DNA of 64,000 nt from Breviolum minutum Mf 1.05b.01 (Eukaryota > Sar > Dinophyceae > Suessiales > Symbiodiniaceae), in contig DF239028.1 in assembly GCA_000507305.1 (NCBI GenBank), forward strand, positions 344,220-408,219, read 5' to 3'. The translations under genes were made by a program, and so were the position numbers. Positions 11,901 to 19,305 of the stretch are shown here, in pieces. The notes under the pieces were generated by a model. The model did no database searches and was not told the DNA's origin. It worked only from the letters and a program-made list of their open reading frames with translations. How positions within the stretch are numbered: the first letter of the stretch is position 1; every line of letters starts with the position of its first letter.

Positions 11901-12146
11901 TTGGAATGAACTACATTACATATATTTATTTTTCCTACCTGGAGTTTGCGTTTTTAATCCCATGACCCAACATATATCTTAGAAAAGTTTGAACAACTGC
12001 AGTGAAACTCATGAACTCATAGCTTTTCTTGGTTCACTTAGTTCACTTGCTGTTTCCACCCAAGGCTATCTCCTGGTCTTTGCCGAAGTGCCCAAGCCAG
12101 ATCTGGGTGGCAAATTTTGGGCTTTGCAGCATCTCGACCAGTTTCA
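3464..12146 (+). CDS. Split gene: CSC1/OSCA-type stress-gated cation channel (RSN1_7TM)
   Basis: Gene model joining exons 3464-3592, 5465-5502, 6101-6209, 6481-6530, 8493-8545, 8869-8922, 9303-9376, 9718-9830 and 12065-12146. Seen: the conceptual product carries, in order, a membrane segment ending in an LP motif, an aromatic WYFWFQ turn, a second membrane segment, NLPNTSTFYMDY, LRYQNLVKFL, an acidic DEDRAK stretch ending PDYYG, a membrane segment with LLSPLV, another membrane segment, and LGGKFWAL. Known: this order (LP, then LP-x-FF-x-Y, LLR-x-x-LI, DRE...YG, SPL, GGKFW) is that of the 7TM region of CSC1/OSCA/TMEM63 osmo- or mechanosensitive calcium-permeable channels. Exon phases agree for 3592/5465, 5502/6101, 6209/6481, 8545/8869, 8922/9303 and 9376/9718. 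The N-terminal cytosolic region is not found, at least one small exon is missing between 6530 and 8493, and another between 9830 and 12065, where the N gap lies. Confidence in family is good, in completeness low. Confidence 0.68.
3593..5464 (+). other. Intron of the channel gene
   Basis: Between two phase-matched exons. Holds a degraded A-like segment (4812-4890) and no convincing exon. Confidence 0.5.
5465..5502 (+). CDS. CSC1/OSCA micro-exon (38 nt), WYFWFQ
   Basis: Tiny exon between acceptor CCCAAG and donor GTAGCG. In the frame demanded by the upstream exon (phase 1) it reads QLYLQEWYFWFQ and leaves phase 0, exactly what the next exon at 6101 needs. The aromatic run matches the Y-F-F-x-V stretch that opens the next membrane helix in the family. 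Confidence 0.6.
5881..6062. repeat. (ATC)n / (TCATCT)n microsatellite
   Basis: CATCATCATCATC run, then TCATCAG and TCTTCATC variants. Intronic; gives spurious poly-histidine or poly-isoleucine ORFs. Confidence 0.95.
6101..6209 (+). CDS. CSC1/OSCA exon: membrane helix and amphipathic loop
   Basis: Acceptor GTCAGCAG and donor GTAGGT flank VIFVLLVTAIGTSLWQRFND, then a loop ending LLFLAQGIP. Hydrophobic helix followed by an amphipathic stretch, as in the 7TM domain. It exits in phase 1 and joins 6481. A (TCATCT/ATC)n microsatellite lies directly upstream in the intron (5881-6062). Confidence 0.68.
6481..6530 (+). CDS. CSC1/OSCA exon (50 nt), LPNTSTFYMDY motif
   Basis: Acceptor TTAGCAG, donor GTGAAT. 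In frame with 6101-6209 it reads NLPNTSTFYMDYAACA, matching the family signature L-P-x-x-S-x-F-F-I-x-Y. Exits in phase 0. Hairpin A1 sits in the following intron, 61 bp downstream. Confidence 0.65.
6592..6682. mobile_element. Hairpin family A, copy A1
   Basis: CTAGGTGGTGGTTTCAA ... TTGAAATCACCACCTAG inverted ends around a GATCCAATTTGACGATCA core. Lies inside a channel-gene intron. Confidence 0.85.
6683..8492 (+). other. Channel-gene intron(s), a missing small exon expected
   Basis: Phases at 6530 (0) and 8493 (needs 2) cannot join, so an exon is hidden here. 7680-7818 (VLHPRYNKVILQWSVSVLSL) and 7991-8060 are weak candidates. A C-like partial end lies at 7221. Confidence 0.4.
6712..6778. repeat. 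Short hairpin
   Basis: ACTGGTTGGTGGTTAAGG ... CCTTAGCCACCAACCAAG, 30 bp after hairpin A1. Confidence 0.68.
8493..8545 (+). CDS. CSC1/OSCA exon, LRYQNLVKFL motif, GC donor
   Basis: Acceptor TCGTTCAG; reads NVLRYQNLVKFLAWNTI. The family has E-L-L-R-L-x-x-L-I here. No GT donor gives the right phase; a GC donor at 8546 does (phase 1), joining directly to the next exon. A second frame is also open. The GC-donor call is inference. Confidence 0.5.
8621..8725. mobile_element. Hairpin family C, copy C2
   Basis: CCGGAAAACTAACATTTTGA ... TTCCATGTTCATTTTCAGGG with a GATGATTTTCCTTTTC core. Wholly inside the intron between channel exons 8545 and 8869. Confidence 0.75.
8869..8922 (+). CDS. CSC1/OSCA exon, DEDRAK...PDYYG loop
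   Basis: Acceptor TTCCCTCAG, donor GTGCCC. Reads DEDRAKQKSEPEDPDYY with the final G shared with the next exon. The family's cytosolic loop here is K-T-x-x-D-R-E followed by P-x-x-F-x-Y-G. Phase 1 in and out. Hairpin C2 (8621-8725) lies wholly inside the intron in front. Confidence 0.62.
9303..9376 (+). CDS. CSC1/OSCA exon, LLSPL membrane helix
   Basis: Acceptor GGTGGCCAG, donor GTGTCT. Reads VGSRSARLSLVLSIGLVFCL and ends LSPL; the S-P-L at the end of this helix is a hallmark of the RSN1_7TM domain. Phase 1 in, phase 0 out, matching both neighbours. Confidence 0.65.
9718..9830 (+). CDS. CSC1/OSCA exon, following membrane helix
   Basis: Acceptor CATGCAG, donor GTAATG. Reads VLFFVFMFFLINKLVFSVLN then TRVGLPNFDMMMDL. 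Joined to 9376 it makes a continuous membrane helix after the SPL motif, as in the family. Exits in phase 2; the next exon in this phase was not found and may lie in the N gap. Confidence 0.62.
10383..11069. other. Assembly gap (687 N)
   Basis: Continuous run of N. It lies within the channel gene, between the exon ending at 9830 and the one at 12065, so it may hide one or more exons. Open reading frames spanning the Ns are artefacts. Confidence 0.99.
11070..12064. other. Non-coding, A/T-rich after the gap
   Basis: ATAAATATTTCA-type degenerate repeats at 11100-11190 mirror those at 10185-10265 before the gap, so the gap probably spans an A/T-rich tandem array of this motif. Confidence 0.5.
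12065..12146 (+). CDS. CSC1/OSCA exon, GGKFW motif
   Basis: Acceptor CACCCAAG. Reads YLLVFAEVPKPDLGGKFWAL, matching the conserved V-Y-x-P-x-x-x-S-G-G-K-F-W-P stretch that comes after the helix at 9718. The 3' border is unclear. Its phase does not match the exon at 9718-9830, so an exon in between is missing. Confidence 0.6.
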
Positions 12147-12231
12147 GAGAAGTTGAAAGGTGGTGGCACGAAGATGCACGAAGAACGGTTGTTGAAAGGA
12201 GAGCCAATCATGAAACAGCAACATACTGACT

Positions 12232-12322
12232 ATAGGTGGTGGTTTTAAACATGTTTTTTTGATCCGTGAAGAAATGATCCAATTTGACTGATTTTTTCAA
12301 GTGGGTTGGTTCAACCACCTGG
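12232..12322. mobile_element. Hairpin family A, copy A2
   Basis: TAGGTGGTGGTTTTAAA ... GGTTCAACCACCTGG with the GATCCAATTTGACTGAT core. About 85 bp after the GGKFW exon. Confidence 0.8.
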
Positions 12323-12463
12323 CTGAGTATCAAAAGTAAGAAAAACTAATATAACTGAAATAAACCATAGAAACCTTCAGCCTTTTGGAGTCTCCAAAAG
12401 GGGATTAGATTCCATTTGCAAGAGGCTTTTGAAGATTGAACTGCATCCTTTTAGTGAAACATA

Positions 12464-12594
12464 AACCCTAAGGACCAGGTATGTCCTAAGAAAGGGATTA
12501 ACCCTACAATCCTATTGTGGGGATGGGATTGGGACATTCAAACCTACTCTAAGGAAGGGTATGGATCCTTAGGGAAAGTTGGATGGGTGTTGAA
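12464..12594. mobile_element. Repeat family G, copy G1
   Basis: AACCCTAAGGACC ... GGATCCTTAGGGA inverted ends. Confidence 0.62.
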
Positions 12595-12599
12595 AGTCT

Positions 12600-12815
12600 A
12601 CAACCTCAGGTATGATCGTCGAATTGGTGTATTTGGGGAAGTTTTCTGTTGAATTAACCATGGACGGTTTTTTGTTTACTATGGGAATTATCCAATTATT
12701 ATGGAAATTATTGGTGTACCTAAATTGTGGGAATTATCCAATTATCCAATTATAACATGTTTATTATGGGAAATGTATCCAATTGGTGTACCTTAATTGC
12801 GGGAAACTGAAATGC
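12600..12815. repeat. Degenerate local tandem repeat
   Basis: ATGGGAATTATCCAATTA and TTGGTGTACCTTAATTG variants recur three or four times. Confidence 0.7.
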
Positions 12816-13270
12816 CGTACAAAATTTGGGGGAATTATATACCCAACAGCACCCACAAAGGTGGTATAGTAACTGTAGTAGGGGAAACTTCGGCCTCAGA
12901 GATATGCGAGGATTAGCAGGCCTCGAGGTGGTTTGCCCATCAAAAGCTCGAGGTTGCGACACGTTCACCTGGTCCTGCCTATCTTTGCACGGGGGACCCA
13001 AAGGTGTTTTCCAGGGCTGGAGTTCGAACTTGATGTAAAAAAATCAGCCTTCAGAAAGTCGCCAGCTTCAGTGCCGGCAAGATTGTTTGATGAGCAGCGA
13101 ATGTCCAATGACCAAGATCAATATATATAAGATATATAGAACTTGAACGAACGAATTTGTTTACGATGATATGTATTTAGATGTAGATGATGTATGATGA
13201 TTACTTTGAAAAGCAACAGCTCGCAATGCAACTCTCTTGAATGTGCAGTTCATGTCTTTTTGGAACCTGC

Positions 13271-13360
13271 AGGCCCTTTTCAGCATTATGATATCCAACA
13301 ATTATACCAGCAGAGCGTTGAGAATCAAACCCATATACAGATGCTTGTCACGACTCACCG
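13271..13360 (+). CDS. Candidate exon, function unknown
   Basis: Begins after CCTGCAG and reads ALFSIMISNNYTSRALRIKP, open for about 30 codons. It could be a later channel exon (hydrophobic start) but has no decisive motif. Confidence 0.2.
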
Positions 13361-13367
13361 GTGACAA

Positions 13368-13478
13368 CATATGGATGTTTCCGAAAATAGAGGTACCCCC
13401 AAATCATCCATTTTAATAGGGTTTTTCATTATAAACCATCCATTTTGGGGTATCCCTATTTTTGGAAACCCCCATATG
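13368..13478. mobile_element. Hairpin family B, copy B1
   Basis: CATATGGATGTTTCC ... GGAAACCCCCATATG ends; inner GGTACCCCCAAATCATCCAT and ATCCATTTTGGGGTATCC form the stem. Confidence 0.87.
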
Positions 13479-13779
13479 AACCAATCATATAGCGATGGTT
13501 CCAAAAATGGTCATAGGATGAGCTTCTTGAGGTCTTAGTGGTGAGTGGATGCATTTGGATGGAACCATATGGTGGTCCTGGCTTATTATCCTTGCTGAGT
13601 TTAAGCCTTTGGGGCTATGAATCTTTGCAGCAAAAAAAACGGGTCAACAGGGGTAGGGAAGTTTGGGGGGAAAGAAGCATGGCATCTACCACATGATGGA
13701 TGTAATTATGCAGATGTGGTTTGGTACAAAATGAATGTCAGCCTTGTGGCATCTGATTTCACGATCTATGGAAGGCAAA

Positions 13780-13946
13780 TTTGGTCCAATTTTGCCTCTG
13801 CAAAATGGATCAAAATGGCAGATAACTCCGGGGCTGGGAGTTTCTTCTATCTGCATGATAGAGTACCAAGGAATACGCGCGCTGGTCCGACATCTTGTGG
13901 GAAACATTGCCATTCCGAGCTGTGGTGGAAGGCCCAGACTGAGAGG
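13780..13946 (+). CDS. Candidate exon with strong GTAAGA donor
   Basis: Open frame reading LGVSSICMIEYQGIRALVRH then LVGNIAIPSCGGRPRLR, ending at an AGAG-GTAAGA donor. Protein-like composition, no recognised family. A second frame is open over part of it. The start is not defined. Confidence 0.35.
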
Positions 13947-14261
13947 TAAGATGATATGTTTTCCAAGATGGCACTGAAGCACTGATGTGTCCGGTTCCGA
14001 AGAGCACCCCTGCAGATGTCTAATGATCTGCATGTAGTGTATCATAGTGTATGTATAGAATTCAATATTGTTTGCAATTATTTTCTAAATACCCCCCCCA
14101 TGTATACACAGGAAGTTATGTATATATATATATAAATGTTTAGATATGAACATGCTGTCTATCCATTCTCTGAGAAAAGAGGAACTACCCTGATATTAAA
14201 AGAAAAACCACCATCTATGACACATTTCAGATGATCACAACCTCCAGGTGATTCAAAGTGA

Positions 14262-14340
14262 CCTTTTCATCCCCTAGTTGGAGGTCACTTAACCATTGAA
14301 AAGGGTCACTTAACCAACCCAAAAAGATCACAAAGAATTG
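14262..14340. repeat. Dispersed repeat, partner at 29404-29475
   Basis: GAGGTCACTTAACC, AAAGGGTCAC, CCCAAAAAG(A/G)TCAC and TTGCCAGG occur in the same order at 29404-29475. Two copies of one element. Confidence 0.6.
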
Positions 14341-14637
14341 CCAGGCTAGTGTTTTTTCACCATCCGATCTTCCTCTCTGGGAGGTGCTGAGAGCAGTCAT
14401 CCATCCGATGAAGTTTACGTCCAGGAAGAGTTGACACGGGAGCTACGTACAACGCTCCCACCTGCCATCAAGGCATCATGAAACCAACGACTGCCATTTA
14501 CCTGGGTGTTGATGCGACAACAAAGATTGAAGGAGGGAGCAAACAAAAAAAGGTAAACGGATGATTGAACAATTTTGTTGTTCTCAGGTCCTTGTTTTTC
14601 TGTTTGGATTGGATGTTATTTTTGATGAATTTTGAAG

Positions 14638-14781
14638 GTCCATGAAATCCACTATCCTTCAGACACCCAGCCTTTGGCTTCCCTAAAAGAGAAACCTTGC
14701 CGTGATGCCTTGAGAAGATGGCTATCTAATGTGACTGACCCAAAGCCTGCGAGCAAAAAACAAAAGCACGAGAGATCATAA
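14638..14781 (+). CDS. Candidate C-terminal exon, basic tail
   Basis: After GAAG the frame reads VHEIHYPSDTQPLASLKEKP, continues CRDALRRWLSNVTDP and ends in a basic tail KKQKHERS before TAA at 14779. It is the first convincing terminal exon downstream of the channel exons and may be the channel C-terminus (Y-x-x-x-x-x-P-L is weakly reminiscent), but that is inference. Confidence 0.4.
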   Translation, partial: VHEIHYPSDTQPLASLKEKPCRDALRRWLSNVTDPKPASKKQKHERS

Positions 14782-15427
14782 ACCTGAAAGGCTTCATGTT
14801 CAATTTGACTTTGAGCATATTATGTGTGGTATGTTTATGTTTCTATATAACCTACATTGTAGATGATGCACTGTCTCGAAGGTTGTATGTATTCGCCATT
14901 GATACGTTTCAACATTCATATTTCAATTATTTTCCAAGTCGCTCATCGGATCTGGTGGCGCAGCTGCCCCGACTCCAGGAATGGTTTTTGAGTTTCATAT
15001 GTCATGGCAATTGTAAGTCCGAAATAGGCTTTGGTTGTTTTCTTAGTGATAAACATGACCAGGGTTTTATCATGACTAGTAGTTTGATGTACTGTAATAG
15101 TAAGGGTAGGTGGGATGAATGTCCAAGTAGGTCATTTGACGTATCTTTGTGAAGGGATGTGACATGTTTGACTAAGAATCGATGTTTTGTCCCAGCAGCA
15201 CCAGAAAAGTGTGACATGGAGCATCATGCAATTTCGTGGCCGCGTTCTGGCAAAACAAAACCATCTCGAATTTATCAAGCACAAAACCATCTGTTGATTT
15301 TCCAGCACTATGTCCTCGGGCGGTTGCAACTTATGCATCAGCAGTTGCAGCCCAGGAACTCACCAATCTGTGAGCCCCTTAACTCGCTGGAATGGTGTAA
15401 CTTAAAAGCAATCCCCTAAAGGATTTC

Positions 15428-15540
15428 CAAGGTACCCCCGCGAAAACTAACATGGAACCTGAAAACAGCAACCTTGGAAAAGGAGAAACATCGACCCAAA
15501 CCACCAATTTTTGCGTTCCATGTTAGTTTTCGCGGGTGTT
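15428..15540. mobile_element. Hairpin family C, copy C3
   Basis: TACCCCCGCGAAAACTAACA ... TGTTAGTTTTCGCGGGTG, nearly perfect inverted ends of about 20 bp. Confidence 0.85.
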
Positions 15541-15611
15541 GCAACTCTTGTACATGTTCAAGACGATTCAAGACTCAAGACATGGCATTTTTTCACACCT
15601 TTCAGGGTGCA

Positions 15612-15680
15612 AATAACCCAATTGCTCCAATGAACCCAATTGCTCCAATGAACCCAATGGCTCCACTGAACCCAAGTTTT
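15612..15680 (+). repeat. 18-bp tandem repeat, potentially coding NPIAPM
   Basis: About 3.5 copies of an 18-bp unit (CCAATTGCTCCAATGAAC). In one frame it reads NPIAPMNPIAPMNPMAPLNP, with changes between copies that keep the hexapeptide pattern. It follows a TTTCAG acceptor-like site, so it may be part of an exon. Confidence 0.7.
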
Positions 15681-16808
15681 CCCATGGGATTTTCGGTCGT
15701 CGCATCTCTTTGGGGGTGGCAATTTATGAGAACAAGATTTTGTAGATGATTGGAACTTGAATCCTTGTTCATCATCGAGTTCAAGCAAGTTGTTGCCCAA
15801 TTTGTTGATGCTGTTCATTAATTTGCCTTTTTCTTGGAAGAGATCTCCTTTTTTTGGATGAAGTCGACATCAATGCTTGGAAATGCAGCGGCTAAGGAGA
15901 GACGACGTGGACTCGAGGAGAGGTGTTGTCGCAAGTTGAAAGGCCACCAGTGTTGAATTAGTTGTGATGAATAGGTCCTATAAATACCATGTTTTGTAGA
16001 TGGGGAAAGGTGTTTTTGGGGTATGATTGATTACACGTGTTCAATCGTCAACCTAGAGTAAGAGTATTCATAGATCTTTACAACTGATATTTTCCTTTCG
16101 GATTTCGTGTTTCTACATATATATATATATTGTTGCAAGTCAATCAACCGGAATAACATATACTATTTGTTCACTATAAACTATGCAGTTTGGGCTCACT
16201 TTCTCAGGGGGCACTCGCAACAAAAAAAACGACTCCCTGGCATTCGTTGGCCCCCAACAGGAGCTCCAAGGTCTTTTATGAATGTCATTTGCGAGCTGGA
16301 AGTGCCTTGGGTGTTTCATCGAATCAGCCATTTTTGATAATCGACATATCTTTTTTTTCACACAACCCCCCGCAAAATGGGGACCTCAGGACCTCCCAAA
16401 AATGCCCGAACCTGCGGCATAAACTGGCAGCTGTAAATAGTGGTATCCTGATTTCCAGTAATTTATCCCAGTTGAGGGGGGAGGTGTTTGATGACCAGCC
16501 AACCTCACTGGAACAGGTTGTTTGGTACAGGAATCTCAAAAAGATGCCAACAGTTTGGTGAATGATTCCACCCCAGACGTTGAACAGCTCGCCCAATTCA
16601 CCACGTTCTAAGTTTATTTCCGAGGAATTGGTTGTACTTATAGCAATGATTTGTGAAGCTCAAAGGTCATGAGGAGTGTAGATCATTACGGGGTCAGACT
16701 AGTGCCACTCTCGATTTAACAGATATGCAAATTAGATATGTTGCAGGTGTATACTACACACATATTGTATAGTGCATGTGTAAACAAGATTGGATAACTT
16801 TAGTTTAG

Positions 16809-16930
16809 AAAACTTCTCCGTTCGAGCCATGACACATGGGCCACGCTGGATCACAGCCATGCTTGTTGGTAGCACTGCCATCATGGGCCAGACTTTCCCA
16901 CTTGCATCGCCCAGCAACCAAAACAACTGA
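16809..16930 (+). CDS. Candidate C-terminal exon, unknown protein
   Basis: Follows a TTTAG acceptor and reads NFSVRAMTHGPRWITAMLVG then STAIMGQTFPLASPSNQNN before TGA. Contains one short hydrophobic stretch. No family recognised. Confidence 0.35.
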
Positions 16931-17604
16931 GCAACCTGCCAACATCATAAGAAACAAACCTTTTCGACATTTTCAACAATCACAAACTCACAAACAATGG
17001 AACAAAGTGGACCCATCCTGACAAGCTTAGTTAGCAAGCCTAGCCAACTCGCGACTCTTTTGGTGCCGGATTCAAGGCGCGATTGTGTCAACTTGAGCAG
17101 TGATCAAAAGCCTGGTTCTACTTCCATCTTGTATAATCTTGTATACATTTAAGTCATTGTACAGGCTCCTAGATTTCTAAGCACGCAGTATATCTATGTA
17201 TAATCTACAAGGGTTTTGTTGCCACTTCTCACTTGAATGACCTAACAACTTTGGGTTGCTCAGGATTCCAGTGACCACGAGGAAGATAACATTTTATAGA
17301 GATCCTAGTTCTAATGTGAACACTCCCATCGTACGGTGGTACCTGAATTGCTTACGCTTGAAGTTGGCCATAGATTGTTGCCATCAGATGGTGGAGTATG
17401 TGGTTAAATGCTGTCAAATGATATGTCCCTCATTAGAAATTATATTTAAATATATACACAGTAGAACACGGGCATGTACATATGTGTACTTTATCATGTA
17501 ATTGGAGAATGGTATCTTAGTGTGGCGATTGTAGAAACTGAAGAACTATTGACATGGTTTCGTGATCCATCAAGATCGGATTGCATGTGTTGCTTCACTT
17601 TTAG

Positions 17605-17695
17605 GTTTTGTGCCGCAGCCATTGGCTTATGCATCTTTTGCGATGCGCCTAGAACACTGGAGGGAAGACTTGCTGCGATTGGACAAAGACACTTG
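17605..17695 (+). CDS. Candidate exon, unknown protein
   Basis: Acceptor CTTTTAG and donor GTGAAA bound FVPQPLAYASFAMRLEHWRE and DLLRLDKDTW, a helical, charged peptide. Hairpin B5 begins about 25 bp after the donor, inside the presumed intron. Confidence 0.42.
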
Positions 17696-17719
17696 GTGAA
17701 AGACACAGGCTGAAAGTTG

Positions 17720-17829
17720 ATGTGGGTGTTTCCTAAAATGGTGGTACCCAACAACCATGGGTTTTCCTACTAAAAAAATGATCATTTTGGGGTGTTTTGG
17801 GGGTACCACCATTTAAGGAAACCCCCATG
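17720..17829. mobile_element. Hairpin family B', copy B5
   Basis: GATGTGGGTGTTTCCTAAAA ... AGGAAACCCCCATGTG; core CAACAACCATGGGTTTTCCT. Same outer ends as B but a different core. Begins about 25 bp after the exon ending at 17695. Confidence 0.83.
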
Positions 17830-18138
17830 TGTGAGACATCTTTCCTCAAATTTCAATCAAAAGTTTGACCTTTGGGAAGTCAGAATCTCCATGGAACAAT
17901 GAGTCGCCAAAAACCCTCCGTTTTTCCCCAAAACGTCGCCATGAAATTTAATCGACCCGAAAAGCCTCCTTGGGTTATCATTGTGAGAGCTTCCCCGCAA
18001 AATACCACAGAACATCAGAAAGTCTCCCGAAAATTCACTGATCTTATATATTTTCATGTCGGGACCCTCTTAGAAAATTATTTGGAGTCTTGGAGGGTGG
18101 AGTTGGTGTCTCAAATCATGTTCTGCTAATAATTTGGT

Positions 18139-18243
18139 TACCCTCCCGAAGTTTAACATAGCACCTGAAAATGATGGTTTGGAAGATGATTTTCCTTTTC
18201 CAGGGGTGTATTCTCAGGTTCCATGTTAATCTTCCGAGGTGTA
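18139..18243. mobile_element. Hairpin family C, copy C4
   Basis: TACCCTCCCGAAGTTTAACA ... TGTTAATCTTCCGAGGTGTA around GATGATTTTCCTTTTCC. Confidence 0.8.
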
Positions 18244-18657
18244 GCCCCCATATATTTTCCTTCCTGCTTTTCTGCAAAAAATAGCAGCATGACTCGGCAA
18301 AGTTTGAGGAGCCAGACTAGTGAACTCCTAGCTTGCTTTTTTCGACGTGACGATCTCGTTGGCAACAGCTTCATGCGATGTGGGATCCTCCCCCCCAAAA
18401 AAATGACGACTTGAATTCAGAATGGTTAAACGGTAAGCACGTCACCCAGATATATATACCCAAATGATCCCAAATGCTATGCTCACACAGTTCACAAGTT
18501 CACAGACTCAACTTCTCCTTGGAAGCTTCCACTTGGCCCACCAAGGATAGAACTGGATCTTTATTTCTCTGTAGCAGCATCATCAAACATGCTGGCAAAG
18601 GCGCTTTGAGTGAAGCTCATTGTCCTGTCCTTTTGGATATCGTCCGATTTTCATGGG

Positions 18658-18886
18658 ATAAACCACCTTAGGAATCATTCGCTTGGGTCCTCACCATATT
18701 TGGATCATACTGGTACTTACTAGGTGGTGGTTTCGAATATTTTTTTGTTCACCCCGATCCCTAGGGAGATGATCCAATTTCACGATCATATTTTTCAAAG
18801 GAGTTGGTTCAACCACCAACCTGTGGGCCTATCTTTTGTGAAGAAGAGGGTCAGGTGATAAACCACTTAGGAATCATTCGCTTAGT
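18658..18886 (+). repeat. 28-bp direct repeats flanking hairpin A3
   Basis: ATAAACCAC(C)TTAGGAATC followed by ATTCGCTT occurs at 18658-18686 and again near 18858-18886, bracketing hairpin A3 and its flanks (period about 200 bp). Either a local tandem duplication or a very long target duplication. Confidence 0.7.
18720..18822. mobile_element. Hairpin family A, copy A3
   Basis: CTAGGTGGTGGTTTCGAA ... GGTTCAACCACCAACC. Shares about 35 bp of upstream flank (TCCTCACCATATTTGGATCA and on) with A4. Confidence 0.85.
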
Positions 18887-19200
18887 CGGGTCAGTGGATG
18901 TTTTGTTGGATGCAAGTATCCAACACTTGTACCTATCATGCCTTTCCCAAGATGCTTTTCCCAGTTATTTTCTGTGATTACAACGATCTTTCAGTACATG
19001 TCCATGGATTATTTGAATGGACTTTGGGCAACCCCACGAGAAAAAAAACACTCTATTTAGATTTAAATGCATATGATTTAATATCCAGAGATCGTTGGTC
19101 AAATTTACAACCTCTAAAATGTCTGCCGACTTTTGTTACGAGCAGATTTGGAGTTTGCCAAATGAAAAAATGACTGGCAGGATCCACCTGGCCCTTAGCA

Positions 19201-19305
19201 GCAGCACTCTTGGTAGAATTTCCAGCTGATGTTGCAACATACAATGCGGCCATTGCATGTAATGGCAGCTCTGAAATTACTTGAGGATTGTTGGATGAAT
19301 ATATA
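19201..19305 (+). pseudogene. Decayed PPR motif (frameshift, shortened loop)
   Basis: The first PPR helix reads ADVATYNAAIACNG in one frame, ending at TGA 19282. The second helix, MAALKLLEDCWM, is open in the next frame from 19262. A normal motif has about six more residues (S-A-C-E-K-G-x-Q-W) between them. The deletion and frameshift make this single repeat unlikely to be translated as a working motif. Confidence 0.6.
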
